Counted from the stretch's first letter, positions 16,769 through 25,076 are shown. The stretch: DNA of 64,000 nt from SpSt-333 sp964371615 (GCA_964371615.1 CAYJMS010000001.1:1054001-1118000); one strand, 5' to 3'. Notes: a model not told the origin generated them from the sequence alone. Translations and numbers: made by a program.

Positions 16769-18070
16769 ATGGAAAAACCACGTTTACAATTCTGGCAGAT
16801 ATGGAATATGAGTTTCGGTTTTCTCGGTATTCAATTCGGATTTGCGCTCCAAAATGCCAATGTCAGCAGAATATTTGAAACCCTCGGCGCCAGTATCGAT
16901 GCGATCCCGATATTGTGGATCGCTGCACCGGCAACGGGATTGATCGTTCAACCGATCATCGGGTACATGAGCGACAGGACCTGGGGGAGACTTGGCCGGC
17001 GTCGTCCGTACTTTCTCGTCGGTGCGATTCTTGCAACGGCTGCGTTGATTGTGATGCCGAATTCTCCCGCGCTATGGTTTGCTGCCATGATGTTGTGGGT
17101 GATGGATGCATCGATCAATATTTCAATGGAGCCGTTTCGCGCTCTGGTTGCCGATCTCCTGCCGTCGGAACAACGTACAACAGGATTTGCAGTGCAAAGT
17201 TTCTTTATCGGCGTCGGAGCTATTGTCGCATCGGCCTTGCCATATATTTTTACAAACTGGTTCGGAATCAGCAACAGTGCCCCGGCAGGCGAGATTCCGC
17301 TCTCCGTGGTGTATTCCTTCTATGCCGGTGCATTTGCATTCATCACAGCGGTCTGTTGGACGGTTTTTCGAACAAAAGAGTATCCTCCCGAAGATCTGGA
17401 CCAATTCCGAAGGGAAAAAGCGGACAGTTCCGGCTTTGCAGTCGGTATAAAGGAAATCCTTTCGAGTTTTATGCACATGCCGAAAACGATGGTACAACTG
17501 GCGGTGGTGCAGTTCTTCTCCTGGTTTGCTCTGTTTTGCATGTGGATCTATACAACGAGTGCGGTCACAAGTCATATCTATCATACGACCGATCCAACAA
17601 CGGCGGTATATAATGAAGGTGCAGATTGGGTGGGTGTGCTGTTTGCGGCATATAATGGATTTGCCGCATTGGCGGCATTTCTGCTTCCGGTTATTGCACA
17701 AAAAACCAGCAGGAAAACCGTTCATATGATTGCTCTGATCATCGGCGGAATCAGTCTTGCATCATTTTATGTCATTACCGATCCGATGATGCTGTTGGTG
17801 TCGATGGTGGGAGTGGGACTTGCCTGGGCAAGCATTCTTTCGATGCCGTATGCCATTCTTGCCGGTGCATTGCCTCCCAAGAAGATGGGGGTCTATATGG
17901 GAATATTTAATTTCTTTATAGTGATTCCACAGATCGCTGCTGCCGGTGTCCTCGGATATATCATGCATACATTCCTGAATAATGAAGCCATCAATGCTCT
18001 GCTGCTCGGCGGGTGTTCAATGATTCTTTCCGGTATTCTTGCATTGCTGGTAAACGATATCGATGCATGA
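16769..18070 (+). CDS. MFS sugar transporter, SLC45-like, second copy
   Basis: A 433-residue, 12-helix inner-membrane carrier related to the protein at 12433. It carries the same signature after helix 2 (GYMSDRTWGRLGRRRPYFLVG) and PFRALVADLLP at the helix 4/5 position. The MFKTKE-type loop of the family appears as VFRTKEYPPEDL in the central cytoplasmic loop. A 43-base gap with a weak A/T inverted repeat separates it from malG, so it is probably the last gene of the sugar operon. Two SLC45-like carriers plus an ABC system suggests uptake of sugars of different length or affinity. Confidence 0.82.
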   Translation: MEKPRLQFWQIWNMSFGFLGIQFGFALQNANVSRIFETLGASIDAIPILWIAAPATGLIVQPIIGYMSDRTWGRLGRRRPYFLVGAILATAALIVMPNSPALWFAAMMLWVMDASINISMEPFRALVADLLPSEQRTTGFAVQSFFIGVGAIVASALPYIFTNWFGISNSAPAGEIPLSVVYSFYAGAFAFITAVCWTVFRTKEYPPEDLDQFRREKADSSGFAVGIKEILSSFMHMPKTMVQLAVVQFFSWFALFCMWIYTTSAVTSHIYHTTDPTTAVYNEGADWVGVLFAAYNGFAALAAFLLPVIAQKTSRKTVHMIALIIGGISLASFYVITDPMMLLVSMVGVGLAWASILSMPYAILAGALPPKKMGVYMGIFNFFIVIPQIAAAGVLGYIMHTFLNNEAINALLLGGCSMILSGILALLVNDIDA

Positions 18071-18077
18071 CATTTAT

Positions 18078-18100
18078 TCATCAAATAGTTATATTGATGA
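18078..18100. repeat. Inverted repeat between the sugar locus and the GWxTD gene
   Basis: TCATCAA (18078-18084) and TTGATGA (18094-18100) form a perfect 7-bp inverted repeat with a 9-base spacer. It starts 7 bases after the MFS stop and 36 bases before the next ATG. No T-run follows, so it looks more like an operator than a terminator. No function is shown. Confidence 0.3.
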
Positions 18101-18136
18101 GAACAAAATACTCGATGACATAGGACGTTTAATATT

Positions 18137-19528
18137 ATGATGATCTTCCGACATTTTCCTCTTATTATTTTGGCCGCACTATCCGTAGGTTCAGCCCAAA
18201 ATTCCGTCTCATTAAAGTTGCAGACCGACTACTCACGGTTTCGCGGCTATGACAATACGACCTATGTCGAAGTCTATTATGCATTCGATGTCTCATCCCT
18301 GACCTACCTACAAAAAGGTGAGTCGTATCTCAGCGAAGTGGTTGCCAGCATTACCTTTAAACGGTCGAGTGATGACTCGGTGATTGCACGGCAGGCATGG
18401 CGCATTCCGTTCAGCGTGCATGATATGTCGGTAGTGAACGATTCGCGTTCCTATGTTGATGTTGCCGGCTTTATTGTTGCCCCGGACATTTACCGGGTGT
18501 ATATTGTGACGTTCGATATGAATAATCCCGCCATTCGCGACAGCATTTCGCTGTTGATGGATCTCCAGGCGATTCCAACGGCAAAAATTGCGTTGAGTGA
18601 TGTTGAGTTGGCGAATTCTATCGTTCCGATTGATCGGGATTCGACGAACAGGTTCTATAAGAATACGTTCGAAGTAAAACCGAATCCCAACAGACTCTAC
18701 GGTGAACATCAACCGGTGCTCTTTTATTATCTTGAAGCGTACAATCTTGTTGGCCTGAGTGATAAAACATCTGATTTTTATCATACCAAAGCAGTCGTGA
18801 CAAATTCTGTAGGGAAAGAAGTGGTCAGTCATGAGAAACTGAAAAAACGTGTGAATGAATCGAACGTCGAAGTCGGATTGATAAAAGTGAATACGTTGCG
18901 GTCAGGATCCTATACGTTTACCTATACAGTAATTGACTCCGCAGAAAAAATACAGGTCTCCTCTTCAAAGAAATTCTTTGTGTACAATCCTTCATTGCCG
19001 ATTGATACGTTGGTCTCACCGACGGCCGGTAATATTGACGCTACCGAATATGCCACAATGACGGAAGAGGAACTGGATAAGGAATTCGAACAATCGCGGT
19101 ATGTTGCGATGAGCAATGAGATCGACCGGTACAAAAAATTGCAGGGTGCGGAGAGCAAACGAAAAGCATTGTATGAATTCTGGAACGCGCGAGATCAGGA
19201 AAAATCCACGGCCATGAATGAAACCAAGCAGGAGTATTTCCGCAGAGTTGCGTATGCCGATAACCAGTACCGGACTGGTTTTCGGGATGGGTGGAAGGCC
19301 GATCGGGGCAGGGTGTACATTGTGTACGGACCGCCGGATGAAGTGGAACGTCACGCCAACGAGTTGGATGTAAAACCATATGAGATTTGGTACTATAATT
19401 CTATTCAGGGCGGAGTGCAATTTGTTTTCGGAGATCGAACCGGTTTTTCGGACTATATTTTACTTCATTCAACGCATAGAAACGAATTGCGGGACGATAA
19501 CTGGATGAGACAAATACAGTCGAATTAA
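18137..19528 (+). CDS. GWxTD domain-containing secreted protein
   Basis: A 463-residue protein with a signal peptide (residues 1-20, ending GSAQ). The middle holds beta-rich sequence. The C-terminal 110 residues are the GWxTD domain, found almost only in Bacteroidota, Ignavibacteria, Acidobacteria and relatives: YFRRVAYADNQYRTG, then GWKADRGRVYIVYGPPDEVE and PYEIWYYN. Here the signature reads GWKAD instead of GWxTD. The molecular role of the domain is not known. The gene stands alone, with a likely terminator at 19532-19556 right after it. Confidence 0.85.
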   Translation: MMIFRHFPLIILAALSVGSAQNSVSLKLQTDYSRFRGYDNTTYVEVYYAFDVSSLTYLQKGESYLSEVVASITFKRSSDDSVIARQAWRIPFSVHDMSVVNDSRSYVDVAGFIVAPDIYRVYIVTFDMNNPAIRDSISLLMDLQAIPTAKIALSDVELANSIVPIDRDSTNRFYKNTFEVKPNPNRLYGEHQPVLFYYLEAYNLVGLSDKTSDFYHTKAVVTNSVGKEVVSHEKLKKRVNESNVEVGLIKVNTLRSGSYTFTYTVIDSAEKIQVSSSKKFFVYNPSLPIDTLVSPTAGNIDATEYATMTEEELDKEFEQSRYVAMSNEIDRYKKLQGAESKRKALYEFWNARDQEKSTAMNETKQEYFRRVAYADNQYRTGFRDGWKADRGRVYIVYGPPDEVERHANELDVKPYEIWYYNSIQGGVQFVFGDRTGFSDYILLHSTHRNELRDDNWMRQIQSN

Positions 19529-19531
19529 CCC

Positions 19532-19563
19532 TTGCCCGGCAGGCAACTTTTTTCTATTTTAAG
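19532..19563 (+). promoter_or_regulatory. Overlapping terminator of the GWxTD gene and putative pyr operon promoter
   Basis: TTGCC (19532-19536) pairs with GGCAA (19542-19546) and runs into CTTTTTTCTATTTT, a short terminator for the upstream gene. The same bases read as a Bacteroidota-type promoter: TTG at 19532-19534, a 20-base spacer, then TATTTTAAG at 19555-19563. Transcription would begin near 19568-19572, about 12 bases before the PyrR-binding hairpin. The promoter call rests on pattern match only. Confidence 0.5.
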
Positions 19564-19581
19564 ACGACATTAATTCACTCA

Positions 19582-19616
19582 TTCCTTTAATTCTATCCAG
19601 AGAGGTAGGAAAGGAG
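19582..19616 (+). promoter_or_regulatory. PyrR-binding RNA hairpin (pyr operon leader)
   Basis: The leader RNA contains UCCAGAGAGGU (19596-19606), matching the PyrR-binding consensus UCCNGNGAGGY of Bacillus-type pyr attenuators. It folds as a hairpin: lower stem TTCCTTT (19582-19588) with AAAGGAG (19610-19616), an internal bulge, upper stem CTA/TAG, then CC-AGAGA-GG as terminal loop with a bulged U. In known systems PyrR with UMP or UTP stabilises this hairpin to shut off pyr genes. Here the 3' arm, AAAGGAG, is also the Shine-Dalgarno of the leader ORF starting at 19623, so binding should hide that site. Confidence 0.85.
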
Positions 19617-19622
19617 AAACAT

Positions 19623-19688
19623 ATGCAGCACTCTGTTCCATCGCACCTCCTTCTCAATTCGAGAAACGGAGGTTTTTTTATATGGTGA
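19623..19688 (+). CDS. Putative 21-residue pyr leader peptide overlapping the pyrR start
   Basis: ATG at 19623 lies 6 bases after AAGGAG (19611-19616), an ideal SD distance. The frame codes 21 residues (it begins MQHSVPSH, has LLLN in the middle and ends GGFFIW) and stops at TGA 19686-19688. It passes through the whole terminator hairpin (19646-19679) and overlaps the first 7 bases of pyrR (ATGGTGA). Ribosomes reading it would open the terminator and then reinitiate at pyrR. Coding is not proven; the overlap geometry is the main support. Confidence 0.5.
   Translation: MQHSVPSHLLLNSRNGGFFIW
19646..19679 (+). terminator. Intrinsic terminator/attenuator in front of pyrR, carrying the pyrR SD
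   Basis: ACCTCC (about 19645-19650) pairs with GGAGGT (19668-19673), the inner TTCTC pairs with GAGAA, and TTTTTTT follows (19673-19679). The 3' arm GGAGG (19668-19672) is also the pyrR Shine-Dalgarno, 9 bases before ATG 19682. The hairpin can therefore stop transcription and, in read-through RNA, block pyrR translation. Together with the PyrR-binding loop upstream it forms the operon's off switch. Confidence 0.8.
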
Positions 19689-20230
19689 CCAAACAAACGC
19701 TTATCGACGGTAAGGGTTTTGTTCGTACCATCAACCGGCTTGCCCACGAAATCATCGAACGCAACAAAGGAGCCGAATCAATCGGCATTGTTGGTATCCG
19801 CACACGGGGCGACTTCCTTGCCCGCCGCATTGCTCACAAGATCTCTCTCATGGAAAACATCTCCGTACCGATCGGATGTCTCGACATTACGCTTTATCGA
19901 GACGATCTGCGCGGTAAATTGAATCAGCCGGAGTTGAAGATGACCGATATCCTGTTCGATATTCACGATAAAAACATCGTATTGGTGGACGATGTATTGT
20001 TTACCGGCAGGACCGTCCGATCTGCACTCAATGCATTGACCGATATCGGCCGTCCGGCATCGATCCAGCTGGCTGTATTCATCGACCGCGGTCACAGGGA
20101 ATTGCCGATCAAAGCGGATTTTATCGGCAAAAATGTCCCGACATCGCAGACGCAAGAGATCCAGGTTACCATGTCGGAAATTGACGGCGAGGATGCGGTT
20201 TATCTCATCGAGAAAGGAGCGGATGCCTAA
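19682..20230 (+). CDS. pyrR: PyrR: pyr operon RNA-binding attenuator / uracil phosphoribosyltransferase
   Basis: A 182-residue type I phosphoribosyltransferase. PyrR binds UMP/UTP and the pyr leader hairpin to repress the operon, and often has uracil phosphoribosyltransferase activity. The PRPP-binding loop is clear: IVLVDDVLFTGRTVRSAL at about residue 99. Other family segments are GIRTRGDFLARRIA and IFIDRGHRELPI (here AVFIDRGHRELPI). ATG 19682 follows an SD that lies inside the leader terminator, and the gene ends TAATG, overlapping pyrB by one base. A PyrR-consensus loop in the leader shows it controls its own operon. Confidence 0.96.
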   Translation: MVTKQTLIDGKGFVRTINRLAHEIIERNKGAESIGIVGIRTRGDFLARRIAHKISLMENISVPIGCLDITLYRDDLRGKLNQPELKMTDILFDIHDKNIVLVDDVLFTGRTVRSALNALTDIGRPASIQLAVFIDRGHRELPIKADFIGKNVPTSQTQEIQVTMSEIDGEDAVYLIEKGADA

Positions 20231-21150
20231 TGGGACTCTCAAGCAGACATTTATTAGGATTGCAGGATGTACCGAAAGAGGATATCCAATTGATATTGGA
20301 TACTGCTATATCTTTCAAAGAGATCATCAATAGGCCGATTAAAAAAGTACCGACGCTCCAGGGAAAAACAATTGTCAATCTGTTCTTCGAGAACTCGACG
20401 CGGACACGGATTTCATTTGAATTGGCACAACGTCGTTTGTCCGCCGATGTAGTCAATTTTGCCGCATCGTCTTCCAGCGTCTCGAAGGGAGAGACATTAA
20501 AAGATACTGCACGCAATATCGAAGCGATGAAAATTGATATGGTAGTGATGCGGCACAATGCATCCGGTTCGGCCCAATTTCTTTCGAAGATTATCAATGC
20601 AAACGTCATTAATGCCGGCGACGGACAGCATGAACATCCGACACAGGGACTGCTGGATATGTACAGTCTGCGGGAAAAATTCGGATCGCTCGAAGGACTT
20701 CGTGTCTGCATCATCGGAGACATCCTGCACAGCCGTGTTGCCCGATCGAATATTAACGGGCTGAAAACCATGGGTGCGAAAGTTTCCGTCTGCGGGCCGG
20801 CGACGTTGATTCCCCGGGAGATCGAAAAGATGGGTGTGGATGTTTATCACCACATCGACGATATCCTGCCTCACGTGGATGCGGTCAATGTGCTCCGGAT
20901 CCAGCTTGAGCGGGAGGCGGGAGGATATTTCCCGTCGTTGCGTGAATTCCACCGGTACTTCGGAGTGACAAAAGAACGATTGGACAAAGTCGGAAGACCG
21001 ATTACGATCCTTCACCCGGGCCCGATTAACCGCGATGTTGAACTTTCGGCCGACGTGGCCGACGGACCGAATTCATTGATCCTGGAACAGGTGCAAAACG
21101 GCGTTGCAATCAGAATGTCGATTTTGTTTCTGCTCGGAACACAAAATTAG
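20230..21150 (+). CDS. pyrB: Aspartate carbamoyltransferase catalytic subunit
   Basis: Joins carbamoyl phosphate and aspartate to N-carbamoylaspartate, step two of UMP synthesis. The 306 residues match the usual length. The carbamoyl-phosphate loop reads FFENSTRTRISFE (about residue 54) and the HPTQ motif is present (DGQHEHPTQGLLD), as is the C-terminal HPGPINRDVE. The start overlaps the pyrR stop by one base. No pyrI regulatory-subunit gene is adjacent, as usual in PyrR-controlled operons, where the enzyme is commonly a catalytic trimer alone or in complex with dihydroorotase. Confidence 0.97.
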   Translation: MGLSSRHLLGLQDVPKEDIQLILDTAISFKEIINRPIKKVPTLQGKTIVNLFFENSTRTRISFELAQRRLSADVVNFAASSSSVSKGETLKDTARNIEAMKIDMVVMRHNASGSAQFLSKIINANVINAGDGQHEHPTQGLLDMYSLREKFGSLEGLRVCIIGDILHSRVARSNINGLKTMGAKVSVCGPATLIPREIEKMGVDVYHHIDDILPHVDAVNVLRIQLEREAGGYFPSLREFHRYFGVTKERLDKVGRPITILHPGPINRDVELSADVADGPNSLILEQVQNGVAIRMSILFLLGTQN

Positions 21151-21158
21151 AGGATGAT

Positions 21159-22442
21159 ATGTCAGAAAAAATATTATTACAAAAAGGTAGGTTGATAGAT
21201 CCTGTCGCCGGTCGCGATGAAGTTGTAGATATTCGGATTGTGGACGGCGTCATAGATGCGATTCAATCTGCCATTACACCCCAACCGGAAGAAAAAGTGG
21301 TAAATCTGAAGGGAAAAGTCGTCGCACCGGGATTTATCGATATTCATGTCCATCTTCGTGAACCGGGTTTCGAACATAAAGAGACCATTGAAACGGGAAC
21401 ACGGTCCGCGGCATACGGCGGGTTTACCGCAGTCTGCTGCATGCCGAATACGAATCCGGCAATTGATGATGAATCGCTCGTCTCATTCGTTCAAATGAAA
21501 GGTAGAAATGTTAACAACGGCATTGTTGATGTTTATCCCATCGCTTCGGTCAGTAAAGGGAGGGAAGGGAAGACACTCGCCCCGATCGCGGAACTGGTCG
21601 GTGCCGGTGCCGTTGGATTAAGCGATGACGGCGCACCGGTGTTCGATGCCAAAGTGATGCGCCGGGCACTGGAATATGCATCAATGTATAATGTGCCGAT
21701 CATGCAGCATTGCGAAATACCGGAACTATCCCATGGCGGTGTCATGAACGAGGGACTCGTATCGACGGAATTAGGATTGCCGGGAATTCCCGGTATTGCT
21801 GAAGAAATCATGATCGCACGTGATCTTGCTCTCGCCGAATACACCAATTCCCGATATCATGTATGTCACATGAGTACACGCCGGTCTGTTGAATTGGTTC
21901 GCGACGGTAAGCTGAAGGGGATCAAAGTGACCTGTGAAGTGACACCGCACCATTTTACTCTCATTGATGATGAAGTGCGTTCGTACGACACCAACACGAA
22001 GATGAATCCCCCGTTGCGTACGCAAAAGGATATTGAGGCGATAAAACAGGGACTGAAAGACGGCACCATCGATGTCATTGCAACTGACCATGCCCCGCAT
22101 TCACTCGATGAAAAAGAGGTCGATTATATCCAGGCTCCGTTCGGCATCGTCGGACTCGAAACGGCAATCGGATTGGCGATCACCGAATTGGTGGAGAAGA
22201 AGTATCTCACGCTATCTCAACTGATCGAGAAATTCAGCACTAATCCGAGAAAGATTATCGGCCGCGAAGTAAACGTGGCAGTGGGAGAAAAAGCAAACCT
22301 GACATTCTTCGATCCGGCATTTGAATGGAAAGTTGAAATTCAGCAATTCCATTCCAAATCAAAAAACTCACCATTCCAGGGACGAGTATTACGGGGGAAA
22401 GCGCTCGGAATCATCAACAACGGCACAATGCTGGTTTACTGA
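21159..22442 (+). CDS. pyrC: Dihydroorotase (class I)
   Basis: Cyclises carbamoylaspartate to dihydroorotate. At 427 residues it is the class I length. Zinc ligands appear in DIHVHLREPGFEHKETIETG (HxH, about residue 61) and the catalytic Asp in DVIATDHAPHS (about residue 306). AGAGGATGAT gives an SD before ATG 21159, 8 bases after pyrB. A strong terminator follows at 22457, so the core operon is pyrR-pyrB-pyrC, and later steps (pyrD, E, F, carAB) lie elsewhere. Confidence 0.96.
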   Translation: MSEKILLQKGRLIDPVAGRDEVVDIRIVDGVIDAIQSAITPQPEEKVVNLKGKVVAPGFIDIHVHLREPGFEHKETIETGTRSAAYGGFTAVCCMPNTNPAIDDESLVSFVQMKGRNVNNGIVDVYPIASVSKGREGKTLAPIAELVGAGAVGLSDDGAPVFDAKVMRRALEYASMYNVPIMQHCEIPELSHGGVMNEGLVSTELGLPGIPGIAEEIMIARDLALAEYTNSRYHVCHMSTRRSVELVRDGKLKGIKVTCEVTPHHFTLIDDEVRSYDTNTKMNPPLRTQKDIEAIKQGLKDGTIDVIATDHAPHSLDEKEVDYIQAPFGIVGLETAIGLAITELVEKKYLTLSQLIEKFSTNPRKIIGREVNVAVGEKANLTFFDPAFEWKVEIQQFHSKSKNSPFQGRVLRGKALGIINNGTMLVY

Positions 22443-22456
22443 TCTGTAATTAAATG

Positions 22457-22492
22457 CCTTCATAATCGTATCACGATTGTGAAGGTTTTTTT
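22457..22492 (+). terminator. Strong terminator after pyrC whose 3' arm holds the next gene's SD
   Basis: A 12-bp stem, CCTTCATAATCG (22457-22468) with CGATTGTGAAGG (22474-22485), has a 5-base loop and is followed by seven T. GAAGG at the end of the 3' arm is 11 bases before ATG 22497 and is the only SD-like sequence for that gene, so in read-through RNA the hairpin would also hide the ribosome site. Confidence 0.9.
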
Positions 22493-22496
22493 ATCT

Positions 22497-23222
22497 ATGA
22501 ACTTCATTCGATCTACTATATTGTCGCGGTATCCCGAGATTGTCTTCGGCATGAGTACACGTGATGACAGTGCTGCCTCCGGCAATAATTTAAGTTTCAG
22601 AGTCGGCGATGATCCGGTTGTGGTGCAAATGAATAGAACTGCTTTTTTCACGATGTTGAATATGAGTGAAGAGAGAATCGCGTTCCCTCAGCAGGAACAC
22701 ACGAATACCGTTGCAATTTGCAATCACCCGCAGAAGATACCATCGTGTGACGGTCTGATCACAGCGGAAAAAGATCTCTTTCTTGCCGTGACCGTCGCCG
22801 ATTGCACGCCGGTGATGTTGTATGATACTAAACGACAGGTTGTCGCCGGAGTCCATGCCGGATGGAGGGGAACAACAAAGCATATTGTGGGAAATACGAT
22901 TTCGATGATGCGATCGATGTATAAAACGGATCCCGCAGACATTGTCGCTTATATTGGCCCGGCTGCCGGAGTCTGTTGCTATGAAGTCGGAATAGATGTT
23001 GCCGTTTCTCTGCCCCCTGCGTGTGTTATTCCGAAATCCGACGGTAAATTCTTTGTGGACATAAAAAGAGCAAATCTTTTGCAACTTGTTGAATATGGTG
23101 TCCGAGAATCACATATTGAAGTGAATTCAGACTGTACTATCCATAATCACATGTATCATTCTCATAGAAGGGACGGCAGTCGGTCCGGAAGAATGTTGGC
23201 AGTGATTGGTATAAAAAAATAA
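22497..23222 (+). CDS. pgeF: Peptidoglycan editing factor PgeF / purine nucleoside phosphorylase (laccase-domain, YfiH family)
   Basis: A 241-residue member of the Cu-oxidase_4/YfiH family, reported to act as a purine nucleoside phosphorylase/adenosine deaminase and, in E. coli, to keep L-Ser out of peptidoglycan precursors. Conserved metal-binding residues are visible: ADCTPVMLYD, GVHAGWRGT (His) and GPAAGVCCYEVG (Cys), with the final SHRRDGSRSGRMLAVIG. The start is ATG 22497; a GTG at 22479 would lie inside the terminator stem. glmS follows after 17 bases, so a link with cell-wall precursor supply is plausible. Confidence 0.9.
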   Translation: MNFIRSTILSRYPEIVFGMSTRDDSAASGNNLSFRVGDDPVVVQMNRTAFFTMLNMSEERIAFPQQEHTNTVAICNHPQKIPSCDGLITAEKDLFLAVTVADCTPVMLYDTKRQVVAGVHAGWRGTTKHIVGNTISMMRSMYKTDPADIVAYIGPAAGVCCYEVGIDVAVSLPPACVIPKSDGKFFVDIKRANLLQLVEYGVRESHIEVNSDCTIHNHMYHSHRRDGSRSGRMLAVIGIKK

Positions 23223-23239
23223 CGAGATTGAATTAGCCT

Positions 23240-25075
23240 ATGTGCGGAATTGTCGGATATATCGGAAACAGGAATGCCGTACCTATCCTTATTGACGGAT
23301 TAAAACGGTTGGAATATCGTGGATATGATTCTGCGGGTATTGCTGTTATTCGGAATGGATCCGTCGAGATCACGAAAAAAATAGGAAAAGTAACTGAATT
23401 AGAGAAGGCTCTGCCGGGAGAAGACTATCAAGGAATGATCGGCATCGGTCATACCCGATGGGCAACGCACGGCGAGCCGAGCGACAGAAATGCGCATCCT
23501 CACGCCAGTCAGGATGGTTCCATCGTTCTGATCCATAACGGTATCATTGAAAATTATCTGCCGATTCGGAAATCCCTTGAAAATATCGGATATGTATTCA
23601 AATCCCAAACAGACTCCGAAGCGCTGGTGCAGCTGATCCAGGAGATGAACAAAGTATCGGAAGATTTTGTAACGGCGGTCCGGTTGGCGCTGCGTCAGGT
23701 CGATGGTACATACGGCATTGCAGTAATCTCAAACCGGGAACCCGATAAGATTTTCGTCGCCAGAAAAGGAAGCCCGTTGATCATCGGTGTGGGCGACGGG
23801 GAACATTTTGTTGCATCGGATGCTGCAGCAATCATTCCGTATACCCGCCATGTCGTTTATTTGGAGGACGGTGAGATCGCTGTGTTGACGAAGGATCGTT
23901 TCGAAACAAAAACAATCGATAATGTCGACATCGTGAAGCAGGTGCACAAAGTGACGTTCGAAATTGAGGAGATTGAAAAGGGGGGATACGACCACTTCAT
24001 GCTCAAGGAAATTATGGAGCAGCCGGAGACGTTACGAAACGCAATGAGAGGACGGGTGTTGCTGGACGATGGGAATGCGAAGTTGAGCGGCCTGGCGGAT
24101 GTCATGCTGCTGCTCGAAAATGCTCAACGGATCATCATCACCGCCTGCGGTACGTCGTGGCATGCCGGACTGGTCGGTGAATATATGATGGAGCAATATG
24201 CCAAAGTACCGGTTGAAGTCGAGTATGCGTCGGAGTTTCGATACCGGAATCCGATTATTCGTCCGACCGATCTTGTATTCGTGATCAGCCAGAGCGGAGA
24301 AACTGCCGATACGCTGGCGGCTTTACGTGAGGCAAAGAAGAAGGGGGCATCTGTCCTTGGCATCTGCAATGTTGTCGGCAGTACTATCGCACGCGAAAGT
24401 CAGGGGGGTGTATATATTCATGCCGGCCCGGAAATTGGCGTAGCGTCAACCAAAGCATTTACCTCTCAATTGATTGTCCTGTCGCTGATTACCCTGTTGG
24501 TATCCCGGCAACGGGGAACGGCAACGCCGGAGCAAGGCGCAATAATTGCAAATGAATTGCTCCAACTTCCCGATAAAGTGCGATCCATGCTGAGCAATAC
24601 CACTGAAGTGGAAAAAATTGCCGAAGAATTTAAGGAAACGCCGAACTTCCTGTATCTTGGACGCGGTTATAACTTTCCCGTTGCATTGGAAGGAGCATTA
24701 AAACTCAAAGAAATCTCTTATATCCATGCTGAAGGATATCCCGCTGCTGAAATGAAACATGGTCCAATCGCATTAATCGATGAAAACATGCCGGTTGTTG
24801 TGATAGCGACCAAAGACAGTACCTATGAAAAGATTTTATCCAATATCCAGGAGGTGAAAGCACGGAAAGGAAAAGTGATTGCCATTGCCAATGATGACGA
24901 TGAACAAATCCACCGCCTGGCAGACCATGTCATCAGAGTTCCCCGTACTGTTGAAATGCTCTCTCCGATCATTAATGTCATTCCGCTTCAGTTATTGGCA
25001 TATTATATCGCCGTCAAACGGGGTTGTAATGTCGATCAGCCGAGAAATCTTGCAAAAAGTGTTACTGTAGAATAA
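23240..25075 (+). CDS. glmS: Glutamine--fructose-6-phosphate aminotransferase (isomerising)
   Basis: Makes glucosamine-6-phosphate for peptidoglycan and LPS. The 611-residue protein starts MCGIVGYIG, so Cys2 becomes the N-terminal nucleophile of the glutaminase domain (about 1-240, with HTRWATHG and HNGIIENY). Two SIS isomerase domains follow (about 285-425 and 455-600: CGTSWHAGLVGEYM, SQSGETADTLAALR), and the C-terminus ends LAKSVTVE as in most GlmS. No glmS ribozyme-like region exists in the 17-base gap upstream, so it is probably read with pgeF. Confidence 0.97.
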   Translation: MCGIVGYIGNRNAVPILIDGLKRLEYRGYDSAGIAVIRNGSVEITKKIGKVTELEKALPGEDYQGMIGIGHTRWATHGEPSDRNAHPHASQDGSIVLIHNGIIENYLPIRKSLENIGYVFKSQTDSEALVQLIQEMNKVSEDFVTAVRLALRQVDGTYGIAVISNREPDKIFVARKGSPLIIGVGDGEHFVASDAAAIIPYTRHVVYLEDGEIAVLTKDRFETKTIDNVDIVKQVHKVTFEIEEIEKGGYDHFMLKEIMEQPETLRNAMRGRVLLDDGNAKLSGLADVMLLLENAQRIIITACGTSWHAGLVGEYMMEQYAKVPVEVEYASEFRYRNPIIRPTDLVFVISQSGETADTLAALREAKKKGASVLGICNVVGSTIARESQGGVYIHAGPEIGVASTKAFTSQLIVLSLITLLVSRQRGTATPEQGAIIANELLQLPDKVRSMLSNTTEVEKIAEEFKETPNFLYLGRGYNFPVALEGALKLKEISYIHAEGYPAAEMKHGPIALIDENMPVVVIATKDSTYEKILSNIQEVKARKGKVIAIANDDDEQIHRLADHVIRVPRTVEMLSPIINVIPLQLLAYYIAVKRGCNVDQPRNLAKSVTVE

Positions 25076-25076
25076 G

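Noticed and set aside
18308..18832. Antisense 174-codon frame in the GWxTD gene
   Set aside because: No recognisable family, no SD, and full overlap with a convincing gene.
23223..23239. glmS ribozyme before glmS
   Set aside because: Only 17 bases separate pgeF and glmS and no ribozyme core is present.
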